The notes under the pieces are model-generated. The model was not told the origin of the DNA and ran no database searches. It was given only the letters and a program-made list of their open reading frames with translations. The position numbers and the translations under genes are program-made. From positions 1 to 38,051 of IMG/VR virus record IMGVR_UViG_3300027733_000110: DNA of 38,051 nt; one strand, given 5' to 3'. Below are positions 7,176 to 14,293 of this stretch, one piece after another (the first letter of the stretch is position 1; the number at the start of each line of letters is the position of its first letter). This DNA comes from a virus.

Positions 7176-9094
7176 GCCAGACCATCCCCGCACGCATTGT
7201 CATTCGGCGCGATACGGCAGCAGCGTGGACCGCTGCAAACCCCGTGCTGCTCAGCGGCGAATGGGGGTTTGAAACGGATACCAGAAAGCTCAAGATCGGC
7301 AACGGCAGCAGCGCCTGGAATGCGCTCAGCTACTACTCCACCGGCGGCGGCAGCGGCAACACCATCCTCAGCGGCACCGGCGCCCCCAGCAGCGCCTTGG
7401 GTGCCAACGGTGATATCTACCTAGACACTGCCGCCACGCGCCTGTATGGCCCCAAGGCGGATGGCCTGTGGGGCTCTGGCGTTTCATTGATCGGCGCCGC
7501 CGGAGCAAACGGGACGAACGGAACCAACGGGACGAACGGGACGAACGGCACAGCAGCCACCGTCAGCGTTGGCACGGTGACCACAGGCGCTGCGGGATCG
7601 TCAGCAACGGTCACGAACACCGGCACCTCCAGCGCCGCCGTGCTGGCGTTCACGATTCCCCAGGGCGCAGCGGGAACGAACGGCACGAACGGCACGAACG
7701 GCACAGCCGCCACGGTGGCGGTCGGCACGGTCACCACGGGCGCTCCTGGATCGAGCGCTGCTGTTACGAACACCGGCAGCAGTTCTGCCGCTGTGCTGGC
7801 ATTCACCATCCCTCGCGGCGACGCAGGCGCAGCAGGAGCCAACGGCACGAACGGCACAGCCGCCACAGTGGCCGTTGGCAGTGTCACCACGGGTGCGGCA
7901 GGCAGCTCCGCCAGCGTCAGCAACGGAGGCTCCAGCAGCGCGGCTGTCTTCAACTTCACCATCCCCCGTGGCGATACCGGGGCCACAGGCGCCACCGGCG
8001 CTACCGGCCCCGCTGGGCCTGTTGCTGGCAGCAGCGGCCAGCTCGTCTACAACAACGCAGGCAGCGCCGCTGGGGCATCGGTGGGCGGCGGTCTGACGCT
8101 TTCTGGTGGCGTGCTTGGCGCGGACACGATCTGCCTCACCGCTGCCGAATACGCGGCGCTTGCATCTCCCGTTTCCGGCAAGCTCTACCTAATTCGCCGA
8201 GAATACACCAGTCCGCCTGAATCGTTGTTGCCTGCTATTTATGCGGGATACAAAAACGGTGTGCAGGTGTTCTATGACGATTCGGGTGATGCTGGTAGGT
8301 TTTGGAAGACAAGGGCAAACGCGGCTGATAACTTTTGGAACAGCGTTACATGGGCACCATCGCTGAACCTGTTCTGTGCCGTGGCACTCACCGGCGTCGG
8401 AAACAGGGTGATGACATCTTCAGATGGAACAAACTGGACTACTAGAACAAGCGCAGCGGATAACCAGTGGAACAGCGTTACATGGGCACCATCGCTGAAC
8501 CTGTTCTGCGCAGTTTCAGGCAGCGGCACCGGAAACAGGGTGATGACATCTCCAGATGGAACAAACTGGACTACTAGAACAAGCGCAGCGGATAACACTT
8601 GGAACAGCGTTACATGGTCGCCATCGCTGAACTTGTTCTGCGCAGTTGCAAGCAGCGGCACCGGAAACAGGGTGATGACATCACCGGATGGAGCGACATG
8701 GACGGCTCGAACAAGCGCAGCTGATAACAGTTGGCGTTCCGTTGTATGGGCACCATCGCTGAACCTGTTCTGCGCAGTTTCAAGCAACGGCGTCGGAAAC
8801 AGAGTAATGACATCACCGGATGGAGCGACATGGACGGCTCGAGCAAGCGCAGCTGATAACAGTTGGAACAGCGTTACATGGGCACCATCGCTGAACCTGT
8901 TCTGCGCAGTTTCAGGCAGCGGCGCCGGAAACAGGGTGATGACATCACCGGATGGAGCGACATGGACGGTTCGAACAAGCGCAGCTGATGTCCAGTGGCT
9001 CAGCGTTACATGGGCACCATCGCTGAACCTGTTCTGCGCGGTGAGTTTCGACGGAGTTGGAAACCGCGTCATGACCTCCACGAGTTTCCCATGA
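7172..9094 (+). CDS. Tail fibre/adhesin with collagen-like and beta-propeller-like repeats
   Basis: The 640-residue protein is modular. Residues 1-60 form a compact head (RDTAAAWTAANPVLLSGEWGF type) common at the start of phage fibre proteins. Residues about 110-290 hold GTNG/GATGATG collagen-like runs alternating with three copies of a module ending SSAAVLAFTIPRG. Residues about 390-640 hold six 44-residue units around WAPSLNLFCAV...GNRVMTSPDG, resembling beta-propeller or sialidase-like repeats and possibly forming a receptor-binding head. It lies between head-completion and tail genes, unlike lambda. The stop overlaps the next ATG (ATGA). Confidence 0.8.
   Translation: MSQTIPARIVIRRDTAAAWTAANPVLLSGEWGFETDTRKLKIGNGSSAWNALSYYSTGGGSGNTILSGTGAPSSALGANGDIYLDTAATRLYGPKADGLWGSGVSLIGAAGANGTNGTNGTNGTNGTAATVSVGTVTTGAAGSSATVTNTGTSSAAVLAFTIPQGAAGTNGTNGTNGTAATVAVGTVTTGAPGSSAAVTNTGSSSAAVLAFTIPRGDAGAAGANGTNGTAATVAVGSVTTGAAGSSASVSNGGSSSAAVFNFTIPRGDTGATGATGATGPAGPVAGSSGQLVYNNAGSAAGASVGGGLTLSGGVLGADTICLTAAEYAALASPVSGKLYLIRREYTSPPESLLPAIYAGYKNGVQVFYDDSGDAGRFWKTRANAADNFWNSVTWAPSLNLFCAVALTGVGNRVMTSSDGTNWTTRTSAADNQWNSVTWAPSLNLFCAVSGSGTGNRVMTSPDGTNWTTRTSAADNTWNSVTWSPSLNLFCAVASSGTGNRVMTSPDGATWTARTSAADNSWRSVVWAPSLNLFCAVSSNGVGNRVMTSPDGATWTARASAADNSWNSVTWAPSLNLFCAVSGSGAGNRVMTSPDGATWTVRTSAADVQWLSVTWAPSLNLFCAVSFDGVGNRVMTSTSFP
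8339..9091 (+). repeat. Six tandem 132-bp coding repeats
   Basis: Units begin at 8339, 8471, 8603, 8735, 8867 and 8999 (the last is shorter). Most share the DNA string AGCGTTACATGGGCACCATC, while the intervening codons vary. The DNA-level similarity points to recent duplication or gene conversion, and the array may expand or contract to alter receptor specificity. Confidence 0.95.
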
Positions 9095-9546
9095 CACAAC
9101 AACTCCCACAGATCGGCGCCACGGTTCGCCGGATCGAGCCTCCGACCAACGGTCTGGCCACGGTCTGCGAAGTGCAACGCAATGGCGACGACTACAGCAT
9201 TTGCATCAACTACGCCGAAGGCGGGCAGGCGTGGTGGCCGCTGGAGTGTTTGGAAATTGTCAACGACACCACCTCCGACTGGGCGCGCTTCAAGCGAATC
9301 GCGCTGAACAGCGACACCTTGAACGGAATCATTGCCACCGCCTACGAATTAGCGCCGGTTGCTGCTGGCGCCCTGGCATCAGCGCTGTTGCGTGCTGAAT
9401 CCGGGGATGTCAGCGATTTCGCGGACGCCTGGAAGAAGATCACGCGAGCTGTCGATGTCCCCGCCGAGGTGATTGCGGGCTTTGTCGGCGTGGCGCAAGC
9501 CTGCCAGCTCCCGGCGGATTTTGTGGCGGCGCTCTCGCCAGACTGA
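9091..9546 (+). CDS. Fibre-associated protein, unknown function
   Basis: This 151-residue protein starts at ATG 9091, overlapping the fibre stop. Residues 5-48 look like a small beta-barrel (IGATVRRIEPPTNG...WWPLECLEIV). The remaining part is helical and resembles helical domains that accompany phage fibres. The tight coupling to the fibre suggests a fibre chaperone or accessory, but this is inference. Confidence 0.55.
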   Translation: MTQQLPQIGATVRRIEPPTNGLATVCEVQRNGDDYSICINYAEGGQAWWPLECLEIVNDTTSDWARFKRIALNSDTLNGIIATAYELAPVAAGALASALLRAESGDVSDFADAWKKITRAVDVPAEVIAGFVGVAQACQLPADFVAALSPD

Positions 9547-9557
9547 GGTACGACCGC

Positions 9558-9851
9558 ATGAGCACCATGCCACCGGAGGACGTCAGCCACAGGGAGATCT
9601 GGATCGCGCTTACCGACCTGACCGGGCGAATTGACAACATCCGCAACCTGCTGATCGAGCGCAAGGAAGACCAGGACCGCACACGCAGGGACGTTGATGG
9701 CCTGTTTGATCGGGTGCGGCGGGTCGAGGCTCGTCTGGCGCAGGTGGTCATCCTGGGCGTGGTGCTGGCGATCTTGACTCAGGCATTCGGTCAGGCCGTG
9801 CAGCTCAGACTCTTGGTGCCGACCATTGAACGTCAGCAGGTGAAGCCATGA
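9558..9851 (+). CDS. Coiled-coil single-span membrane protein (XhlA-like)
   Basis: This 97-residue protein has an N-terminal amphipathic coiled coil (about residues 12-60, rich in RxxxxxLxxRxxRVEARL). One transmembrane segment follows (about 62-80, VVILGVVLAILTQAFGQAV) and then a short polar tail. This layout matches the XhlA haemolysin/holin-associated class, so it may be part of lysis or a membrane anchor. GAGGT lies upstream of the ATG. No classical two- or three-span holin is seen elsewhere. Confidence 0.6.
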   Translation: MSTMPPEDVSHREIWIALTDLTGRIDNIRNLLIERKEDQDRTRRDVDGLFDRVRRVEARLAQVVILGVVLAILTQAFGQAVQLRLLVPTIERQQVKP

Positions 9852-10060
9852 CTTGGTTCACCGCTGCCATGGTGGCTACGTACATCGGCGTCTGTGAGGC
9901 CCGGGTGCCATCGCCGTATCAGGCCTGCGAGGCTCGCTGGAACTGGGCCTTGGGCGTGCTGGTGCCCTCGCCTATCCAGGGCGCCGGGCGGCTCATTGCT
10001 GGCCAGCTGCGCCGCCGCAGAGAGCCTGACATCAAACCCGACAACGATCAGCAGCCATGA
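9848..10060 (+). CDS. Small putative membrane protein
   Basis: This 70-residue protein starts at ATG 9848, overlapping the previous stop. The N-terminus (residues 1-17) is hydrophobic, the middle contains VLVPSPIQGAGRLI, and the tail is strongly basic (GQLRRRREPD). It could be a lysis accessory working with the upstream coiled-coil protein. No family is recognised. Confidence 0.5.
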   Translation: MTWFTAAMVATYIGVCEARVPSPYQACEARWNWALGVLVPSPIQGAGRLIAGQLRRRREPDIKPDNDQQP

Positions 10061-10476
10061 CCGCAAGCAAGAGCGAAACGATCCTGGCCCGCATCGCAAC
10101 GGTGCTGGCCCCCACCGCGGGCATCAGCTCCAGAGTGTTCCGCGACCGCTGGGAGGCGTTGGCCAGATCGGAGCTCCCGGCCCTGGTGATCGAGCCGCAG
10201 AGCGAGAACGATGACATCCTCACCACCACCGAAACGGTTACCACCACGCTGGCGGTGAACGTTGACATCCTGATCAGTGGCGCGCCGTTGAGCACCCTGG
10301 CCGATCCCATCAGGGTGTCGCTGCATTCGCTGCTGCTGGCCGATACAACTCTGCGGGGCCTGGTGATCAGCATCTATCCAACCGGCCGCCAATGGGACGC
10401 GCAAAGCGGTGAGATTGGAGTGTTGAGGTGTTCCTACGCTGTCAGGTACAGGACCAGCCTTGGAAGCCTGACTTGA
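10057..10476 (+). CDS. Tail terminator-like minor tail protein (gpU-like)
   Basis: This 139-residue alpha/beta protein has the pattern of tail terminators: an N-terminal helix (ETILARIATVLAP), then LPALVIEPQSEND, a strand pairing VTTTLAVNVDILI, and a C-terminal strand (GVLRCSYAVRYRTS). Such proteins form the ring that ends tail polymerisation. The position one or two genes before the tube protein fits. The start ATG overlaps the preceding stop. Confidence 0.65.
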   Translation: MTASKSETILARIATVLAPTAGISSRVFRDRWEALARSELPALVIEPQSENDDILTTTETVTTTLAVNVDILISGAPLSTLADPIRVSLHSLLLADTTLRGLVISIYPTGRQWDAQSGEIGVLRCSYAVRYRTSLGSLT

Positions 10477-10661
10477 GCATCCTTCCTCCCCTCCCCGATC
10501 AGCCCGGCGCCTACCTGCTGGTGGACGACGACTGGATCCTCGACCACCGCACCGAACTTCCCGCCCTTCCTGATCTGAACCATGGCACTGACACGACGGC
10601 AGCTGTTGATGGTGGCCCTGGAGGGCTCCTACGGGACATCAGCGACCCCGACCGGCACTGA
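10473..10661 (+). CDS. Possible small ORF overlapping the tail-tube gene
   Basis: This 62-codon frame begins at a TTG overlapping the previous stop (TTGA) and reads LSILPPLPDQPGAYLLVDDD... Its last 80 bases overlap the tail-tube gene in another frame. The first 35 residues look protein-like and would otherwise leave a 105-base gap in an otherwise tightly packed module. There is no clear ribosome binding site. Confidence 0.3.
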   Translation: MSILPPLPDQPGAYLLVDDDWILDHRTELPALPDLNHGTDTTAAVDGGPGGLLRDISDPDRH

Positions 10662-11517
10662 TGCCCTGTTGGTGCTGGATCCCAGCCTGACGCCTCTGGA
10701 TGCCCAGGTGATCGAGCGCGCCATCATTGATCCGGCGTTTGGCCGTGTGCGCTCGCGGATCCTGGCGCAACGCAAGCTGGGCCTGGCGTTTGGTGTTGAG
10801 GCCACCGGCAGCGGCACCGCCGGCACCGCGCCGAAGTTTGGCGCGCTGCTGCAGGCTTGCGGCCTGAGCCTGGCAACGGTGGCCAGCACAAGCAACACCT
10901 ACAGCCCTGCCACCCCGGCCACCGATTCGGTGACGCTGAATCACAACTGGGATGGCAACAAGCATGAGGGCACCGGCGCCCGTGGCACGTTTGAGCTGGC
11001 GATGACGGCCGGCGAAATCCCCCGGTTCAATTTCACCATGACCGGGATTTACAACGCCCCCAGCGACGTTGCTTTCCCAACCCCGACCTACACCAACCAG
11101 GCGCAGCCGCTTGATGTGAGCGCCAGCAACACCACCAGCGTGAGCGTGGCTGGCCTGTCGGCTTGCATGGCTGAGTTCAGCCTGAACTGCAACAACACCA
11201 TTGAGTTCTTTGATCACGCTGGCTGCACCAAGCAAGCCAGGATCACCGATCGCATGGTGGAAGGCAGTATCACGATCGAGCGGCCGGACCTGCTGAGCAC
11301 CAAGGACTTCTACGCCCAGGCCATCGCCGGCACCACCGGCTCGATCAGCTTCACGCACGGCACCACCGCCGGCAATCGCATGGTGGTGACCATCTCGACC
11401 GCCAACTTCGGCCCGCCTGAGGTGGCTGACCTGCGCGGCATCGCTGGCCTGAAGATCCCGTTTGTGGCCCTGCACACTGCCGGCAGCTCGAACGAGTTCT
11501 CGCTCGCCTTCACCTGA
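10582..11517 (+). CDS. Major tail tube protein
   Basis: The 311-residue protein has features of large siphovirus tube subunits: the N-terminal ALTRRQLLMVALEGSYGT, many beta strands, GTFELAMTAGEIPRFNFTMTG in the middle (about 134-154), and a C-terminal Ig-like half. Position between terminator and G/GT chaperone fixes the role. The sequence just before the ATG (TGATCTGAACC) resembles the recurrent element. The stop lies within a terminator-like hairpin. Confidence 0.85.
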   Translation: MALTRRQLLMVALEGSYGTSATPTGTDALLVLDPSLTPLDAQVIERAIIDPAFGRVRSRILAQRKLGLAFGVEATGSGTAGTAPKFGALLQACGLSLATVASTSNTYSPATPATDSVTLNHNWDGNKHEGTGARGTFELAMTAGEIPRFNFTMTGIYNAPSDVAFPTPTYTNQAQPLDVSASNTTSVSVAGLSACMAEFSLNCNNTIEFFDHAGCTKQARITDRMVEGSITIERPDLLSTKDFYAQAIAGTTGSISFTHGTTAGNRMVVTISTANFGPPEVADLRGIAGLKIPFVALHTAGSSNEFSLAFT

Positions 11518-11536
11518 GCCGCCAGGCTCAGGCTTT
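11513..11536 (+). terminator. Terminator-like hairpin after tail tube
   Basis: A perfect 8-bp stem, CCTGAGCC (11513-11520) and GGCTCAGG (11525-11532), has a GCCA loop and is followed by CTTTC. It includes the tail-tube stop codon. As after the capsid, a hairpin follows a highly expressed structural gene. Confidence 0.6.
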
Positions 11537-11548
11537 CGACTCTGAACC
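11525..11548 (+). promoter_or_regulatory. Recurrent element before the gpG gene
   Basis: GGCTCAGGCTTTCGACTCTG followed by AACC ends 15 bases before the ATG at 11564. It shares its first half with the hairpin and its second half with the CTGAACC form seen at 4659 and 17675. Confidence 0.4.
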
Positions 11549-11563
11549 ATTCACAGCAACCCC

Positions 11564-11959
11564 ATGGGCTTCAAGATCAGCGAGGCCAGCAGCTACCGCT
11601 GGCCTGTGGCCGGCGAGGTGGCCGGCGTCCGCTTCAGCTTCAAGGCTGATTTTGCCTTCCTGCCTCAGGAGCGCATCGACTACCTGACCGTGGCATCGGC
11701 TCGCCGCCAGGCCCTGCTGGAGCGCGGCCAGGACGATGCCGACCTGCAGAACGTCACTGCTCGCGCCATCGCTGCCGAGGTGCTGGTGGGCTGGAGCGAG
11801 GTGACCGACGACAATGATGAGCCGGTGGTGTTCACCGCTGCCGCGGCCGATCGCCTCCTGCAGATCCAGGGCGTGGCCGCTGCGGTGGTCGAGGCTTGGG
11901 GTGAAAGCCTGCAGGGAGCCAAGCGGGGAAACTTGAAGGCGCCGCGCGGTATTGGCTGA
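11564..11959 (+). CDS. Tail assembly chaperone G
   Basis: This 131-residue short product of the tail-chaperone pair coats the tape measure during tail assembly. It begins GFKISEASSYRWPV and has the usual compact beta start and helical end. It lies between tube and tape measure. A GGGAAAC heptamer 25 bases before its stop allows a minority of ribosomes to continue in the -1 frame. Confidence 0.8.
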   Translation: MGFKISEASSYRWPVAGEVAGVRFSFKADFAFLPQERIDYLTVASARRQALLERGQDDADLQNVTARAIAAEVLVGWSEVTDDNDEPVVFTAAAADRLLQIQGVAAAVVEAWGESLQGAKRGNLKAPRGIG

Positions 11960-12246
11960 CCGGCGGCGCTGACGACCTGGAAGACTCCGCAGCGGCCTGG
12001 GGGCTGGAGCTCCCGCCGGAGGTGATCGGCCCGCAGGACTTTGAGGTGTGGCCAGAAAACTGGCCCGCGGTTGAATTGTTCCTGCGCTGCCAAACGCAGT
12101 GGCGCACCAGCGTGAACGGGAGAGCCGGCCTGGATTATGGCGTTGTGCTCAGCCTGGGTAGCCTGTACCAGATGGCCGATCTGCCGCGTGTTCTGGAGGA
12201 TCTGCAGGTGATCGAGCACACCATTTTGCTGGAGCAGGCGCGATGA
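11564..12246 (+). CDS. Tail assembly chaperone GT (product of -1 frameshift)
   Basis: A -1 slip at 11926-11932 joins 123 codons of G to 104 codons in the -1 frame, giving a 227-residue protein. After the slip the sequence continues LEGAARYWLTGGADDLEDSA, a natural read across the junction. The T part (to 12243) is helical, with WPENWPAVELFLRCQTQWR. Its stop overlaps the tape-measure ATG. Lambda GT recruits tube subunits through its T domain. Confidence 0.8.
11926..11932 (+). promoter_or_regulatory. Slippery heptamer G GGA AAC
   Basis: The zero-frame codons are CGG GGA AAC, so the heptamer has the canonical X XXY YYZ layout. It differs only in the last base from lambda's GGGAAAG. Continuing in the -1 frame gives an open frame to 12246. 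Confidence 0.85.
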
Positions 12247-13832
12247 ATCTGGATGCGATTCTGCGCATTGGCGCCAAGGTCACCGGCACTGAGCAGGTGG
12301 CGCAGCTGCAGGGGAAGCTCAAGGCGGCAGAAGGAGCAGCGCAATCCATGGCCAGCCGTGCCGGGCTGCTCAGTGGCGCGCTGGCCGCTGTGGTTCCAGC
12401 GGTCACGATTGGCGGCCTTGGTGCGTTGATCAGCAGCACCATTGAAGCCGGCGACGCGCTCAACGACATGAGCCAGAAAACCGGCGTGAGCGTCGAGGCC
12501 CTGGCAAAGTTCAAGAAGGCGGCGGCCACCAGTGGCACGGATATTGAGGCCGTGTCCAAGAGCCTGGTGAAGCTGGATCGGGGCCTGTTCAACATTGGCG
12601 GCAAGGGCGACAAAGTTGGCCCGGCCTTGGACCGGCTTGGCATCAGCGCCAAGGACGCAGCCGGGAACCTCAAGAGCGCTGATCAGATCACGCTTGAGGT
12701 GGCCAATCGGTTTGCGGCCATGCCCGATGGCGTTGAGAAAACGGCCACCGCGCTGGATCTGTTTGGCAAGGCTGGCGCCGACATGATCCCCATGCTGAAC
12801 ATGGGCGGCAAGGCAATCGACAGCCTGAGTATCAAGATGACCACCGCTTTTGCAAAGAAGGCGGACGACTACAGCGACAAGCTGGCCATGCTCAGCGGCA
12901 AGGTTGGCGGCTTGGCGGCTGGCTTGACCGTGGCCCTGCTGCCGGCTCTTGATGCCATCGCCACCGGGCTCACCGCGGTTGTCGATGGCTTCAGCAAGCT
13001 GCCCGGGCCGGTGCAGGCCATCATCGGCGGCGTGGCCCTGCTGTCCATCAGCCTGGCTGCTCTGGCGCCGATCTTTGCCAGCCTGATCACGGTGGCCACG
13101 GCATTCCAGGGTTTGACGATTGGCGCCACCATTGCCGGCTGGCTTGGAGCAATCGGGCCGCTGATCACCACCGTGGCCACGTTTGTGGCCGGGATCGTTG
13201 GCATGCCGCTGTTGATTGGTGCGGCATTGGTGGCGGTTGGCGTGTTGGTTTACAAGTTCAGGGATCAAATCTTTGGGGCGTTTAGGTGGCTTGGCGATGC
13301 CATCGGCAGCATTGGCGCGGCAATGATCAAGCCGTTTGAGGCTGCCGCCAATGGCATCAGACAGGTGTTGCGGAATGTGGTCAGCTATGGCGCCAACGTC
13401 ATCAACGGATTCCTGGGCGCGGTGAATCAAATGATCGCTGCAGTCAACAGGGTGGCCGGGCAACTGCGCCTTCCCCAGTTGCCGCTGTTCGGTCTGGTTC
13501 CAACGCCGCAATTCGCCACCGGCGCCTATGTGACTGGCGCCACGACAGCCACAGTGGGCGAGGCCGGGCCTGAGTATGTGATCCCAGCGGCGCGCATGGG
13601 CGCTGCTTCCAAGGCGTTCCTGCAGGGTGCCAGGGGCATTGATGTGGTGAACGGCGCGGGCGGCTCGGGTGCCCCCACCATCAACATCACCACCGGCCAG
13701 GTGGTGCAGATGCCTGATGGCAGCCAATGGGTCAGCATGGCTGACCTCGAGCAGGCCATGCGCGCCACCGCTGCTGGTGTCTTGGGTCAGCTGCGCACCC
13801 CAGCCGGCCGGGTTGCTCTGGGAGGTGCCTGA
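12243..13832 (+). CDS. Tail tape measure protein
   Basis: The 529-residue protein has an N-terminal coiled-coil/helical part (about 20-130, including MSQKTGVSVEALAKFKKAA). A long hydrophobic central region follows (about 205-340). The C-terminal motif ATGAYVTGATTATVGEAGPE followed by YVIP is typical of tape measures. The length is short for a siphovirus; at about 0.15 nm per residue it implies a tail near 80 nm. The start overlaps the GT stop. Confidence 0.88.
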   Translation: MNLDAILRIGAKVTGTEQVAQLQGKLKAAEGAAQSMASRAGLLSGALAAVVPAVTIGGLGALISSTIEAGDALNDMSQKTGVSVEALAKFKKAAATSGTDIEAVSKSLVKLDRGLFNIGGKGDKVGPALDRLGISAKDAAGNLKSADQITLEVANRFAAMPDGVEKTATALDLFGKAGADMIPMLNMGGKAIDSLSIKMTTAFAKKADDYSDKLAMLSGKVGGLAAGLTVALLPALDAIATGLTAVVDGFSKLPGPVQAIIGGVALLSISLAALAPIFASLITVATAFQGLTIGATIAGWLGAIGPLITTVATFVAGIVGMPLLIGAALVAVGVLVYKFRDQIFGAFRWLGDAIGSIGAAMIKPFEAAANGIRQVLRNVVSYGANVINGFLGAVNQMIAAVNRVAGQLRLPQLPLFGLVPTPQFATGAYVTGATTATVGEAGPEYVIPAARMGAASKAFLQGARGIDVVNGAGGSGAPTINITTGQVVQMPDGSQWVSMADLEQAMRATAAGVLGQLRTPAGRVALGGA

Positions 13833-14293
13833 TGATCCGGGGGCAGGCGGCGTTCGTGGCGATCGGCGACGGCTTCGGCGCCACGTTTGCGCGGTGGCAG
13901 AGCTACTGGGTCGATGCCGTGGTGAGCTGGGACGGCGCATCCTGGAGTTACCAGCAGCTCGACTGGGCAGGGCTTGCCAGCGGCCAGGCTGTTGGCGATC
14001 AGGCGACGCTGACCCTGCCAGCGGTGCCATCGGTGCAGGCCATGACTGAGCAGGCTCTGGCAGGCCCGTGGGTGGCCACCCTGCGCGTGATCCAGTTCGA
14101 TGATTCCACCGCCGGCAGCGGCCCACCAGCCAGCTACATCCTGGCCGCCAGCTGCGTCGGTGAGGTGATTGGCGCATCGGCCAGCCTCACGCAGATCACC
14201 TGGAAGCTGGGCTCGGCGTTGTCGCCGGTGGGCGTTCAATTCCCGCCGCGCACGGCGATCACGCCGTTGGTTGGAGTCCCCTGCCGGTTATGA
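13832..14293 (+). CDS. Minor tail protein
   Basis: This 153-residue beta-rich protein starts at an ATG overlapping the tape-measure stop. Motifs such as AVVSWDGASWSYQQLDWAGL and GDQATLTLPAV suggest an early tail-tip subunit of the kind that follows tape measures in cyanosiphoviruses. No better name can be justified. Confidence 0.6.
   Translation: MIRGQAAFVAIGDGFGATFARWQSYWVDAVVSWDGASWSYQQLDWAGLASGQAVGDQATLTLPAVPSVQAMTEQALAGPWVATLRVIQFDDSTAGSGPPASYILAASCVGEVIGASASLTQITWKLGSALSPVGVQFPPRTAITPLVGVPCRL

Noticed and set aside
8339-9091. CRISPR-like array from regular repeats
   Set aside because: The 132-bp period is in frame and encodes 44-residue protein repeats; there are no short direct repeats with unique spacers.
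8272-9177. 301-codon minus-strand ORF opposite the fibre repeats
   Set aside because: It repeats only because the + strand repeats; there is no ribosome binding site or recognisable motif.
12155-12165. TAGCCTG inside the gpT part
   Set aside because: It is in coding sequence about 80 bases before the tape-measure start and lacks the TTCC prefix; that gene is translationally coupled to GT.
12135-14177. 680-codon ORF on the minus strand opposite the tape measure
   Set aside because: It is a mirror of the GC-rich tape-measure and neighbouring genes. The + strand proteins are recognisable and fully coupled, and the antisense protein is low-complexity and unlike any family.
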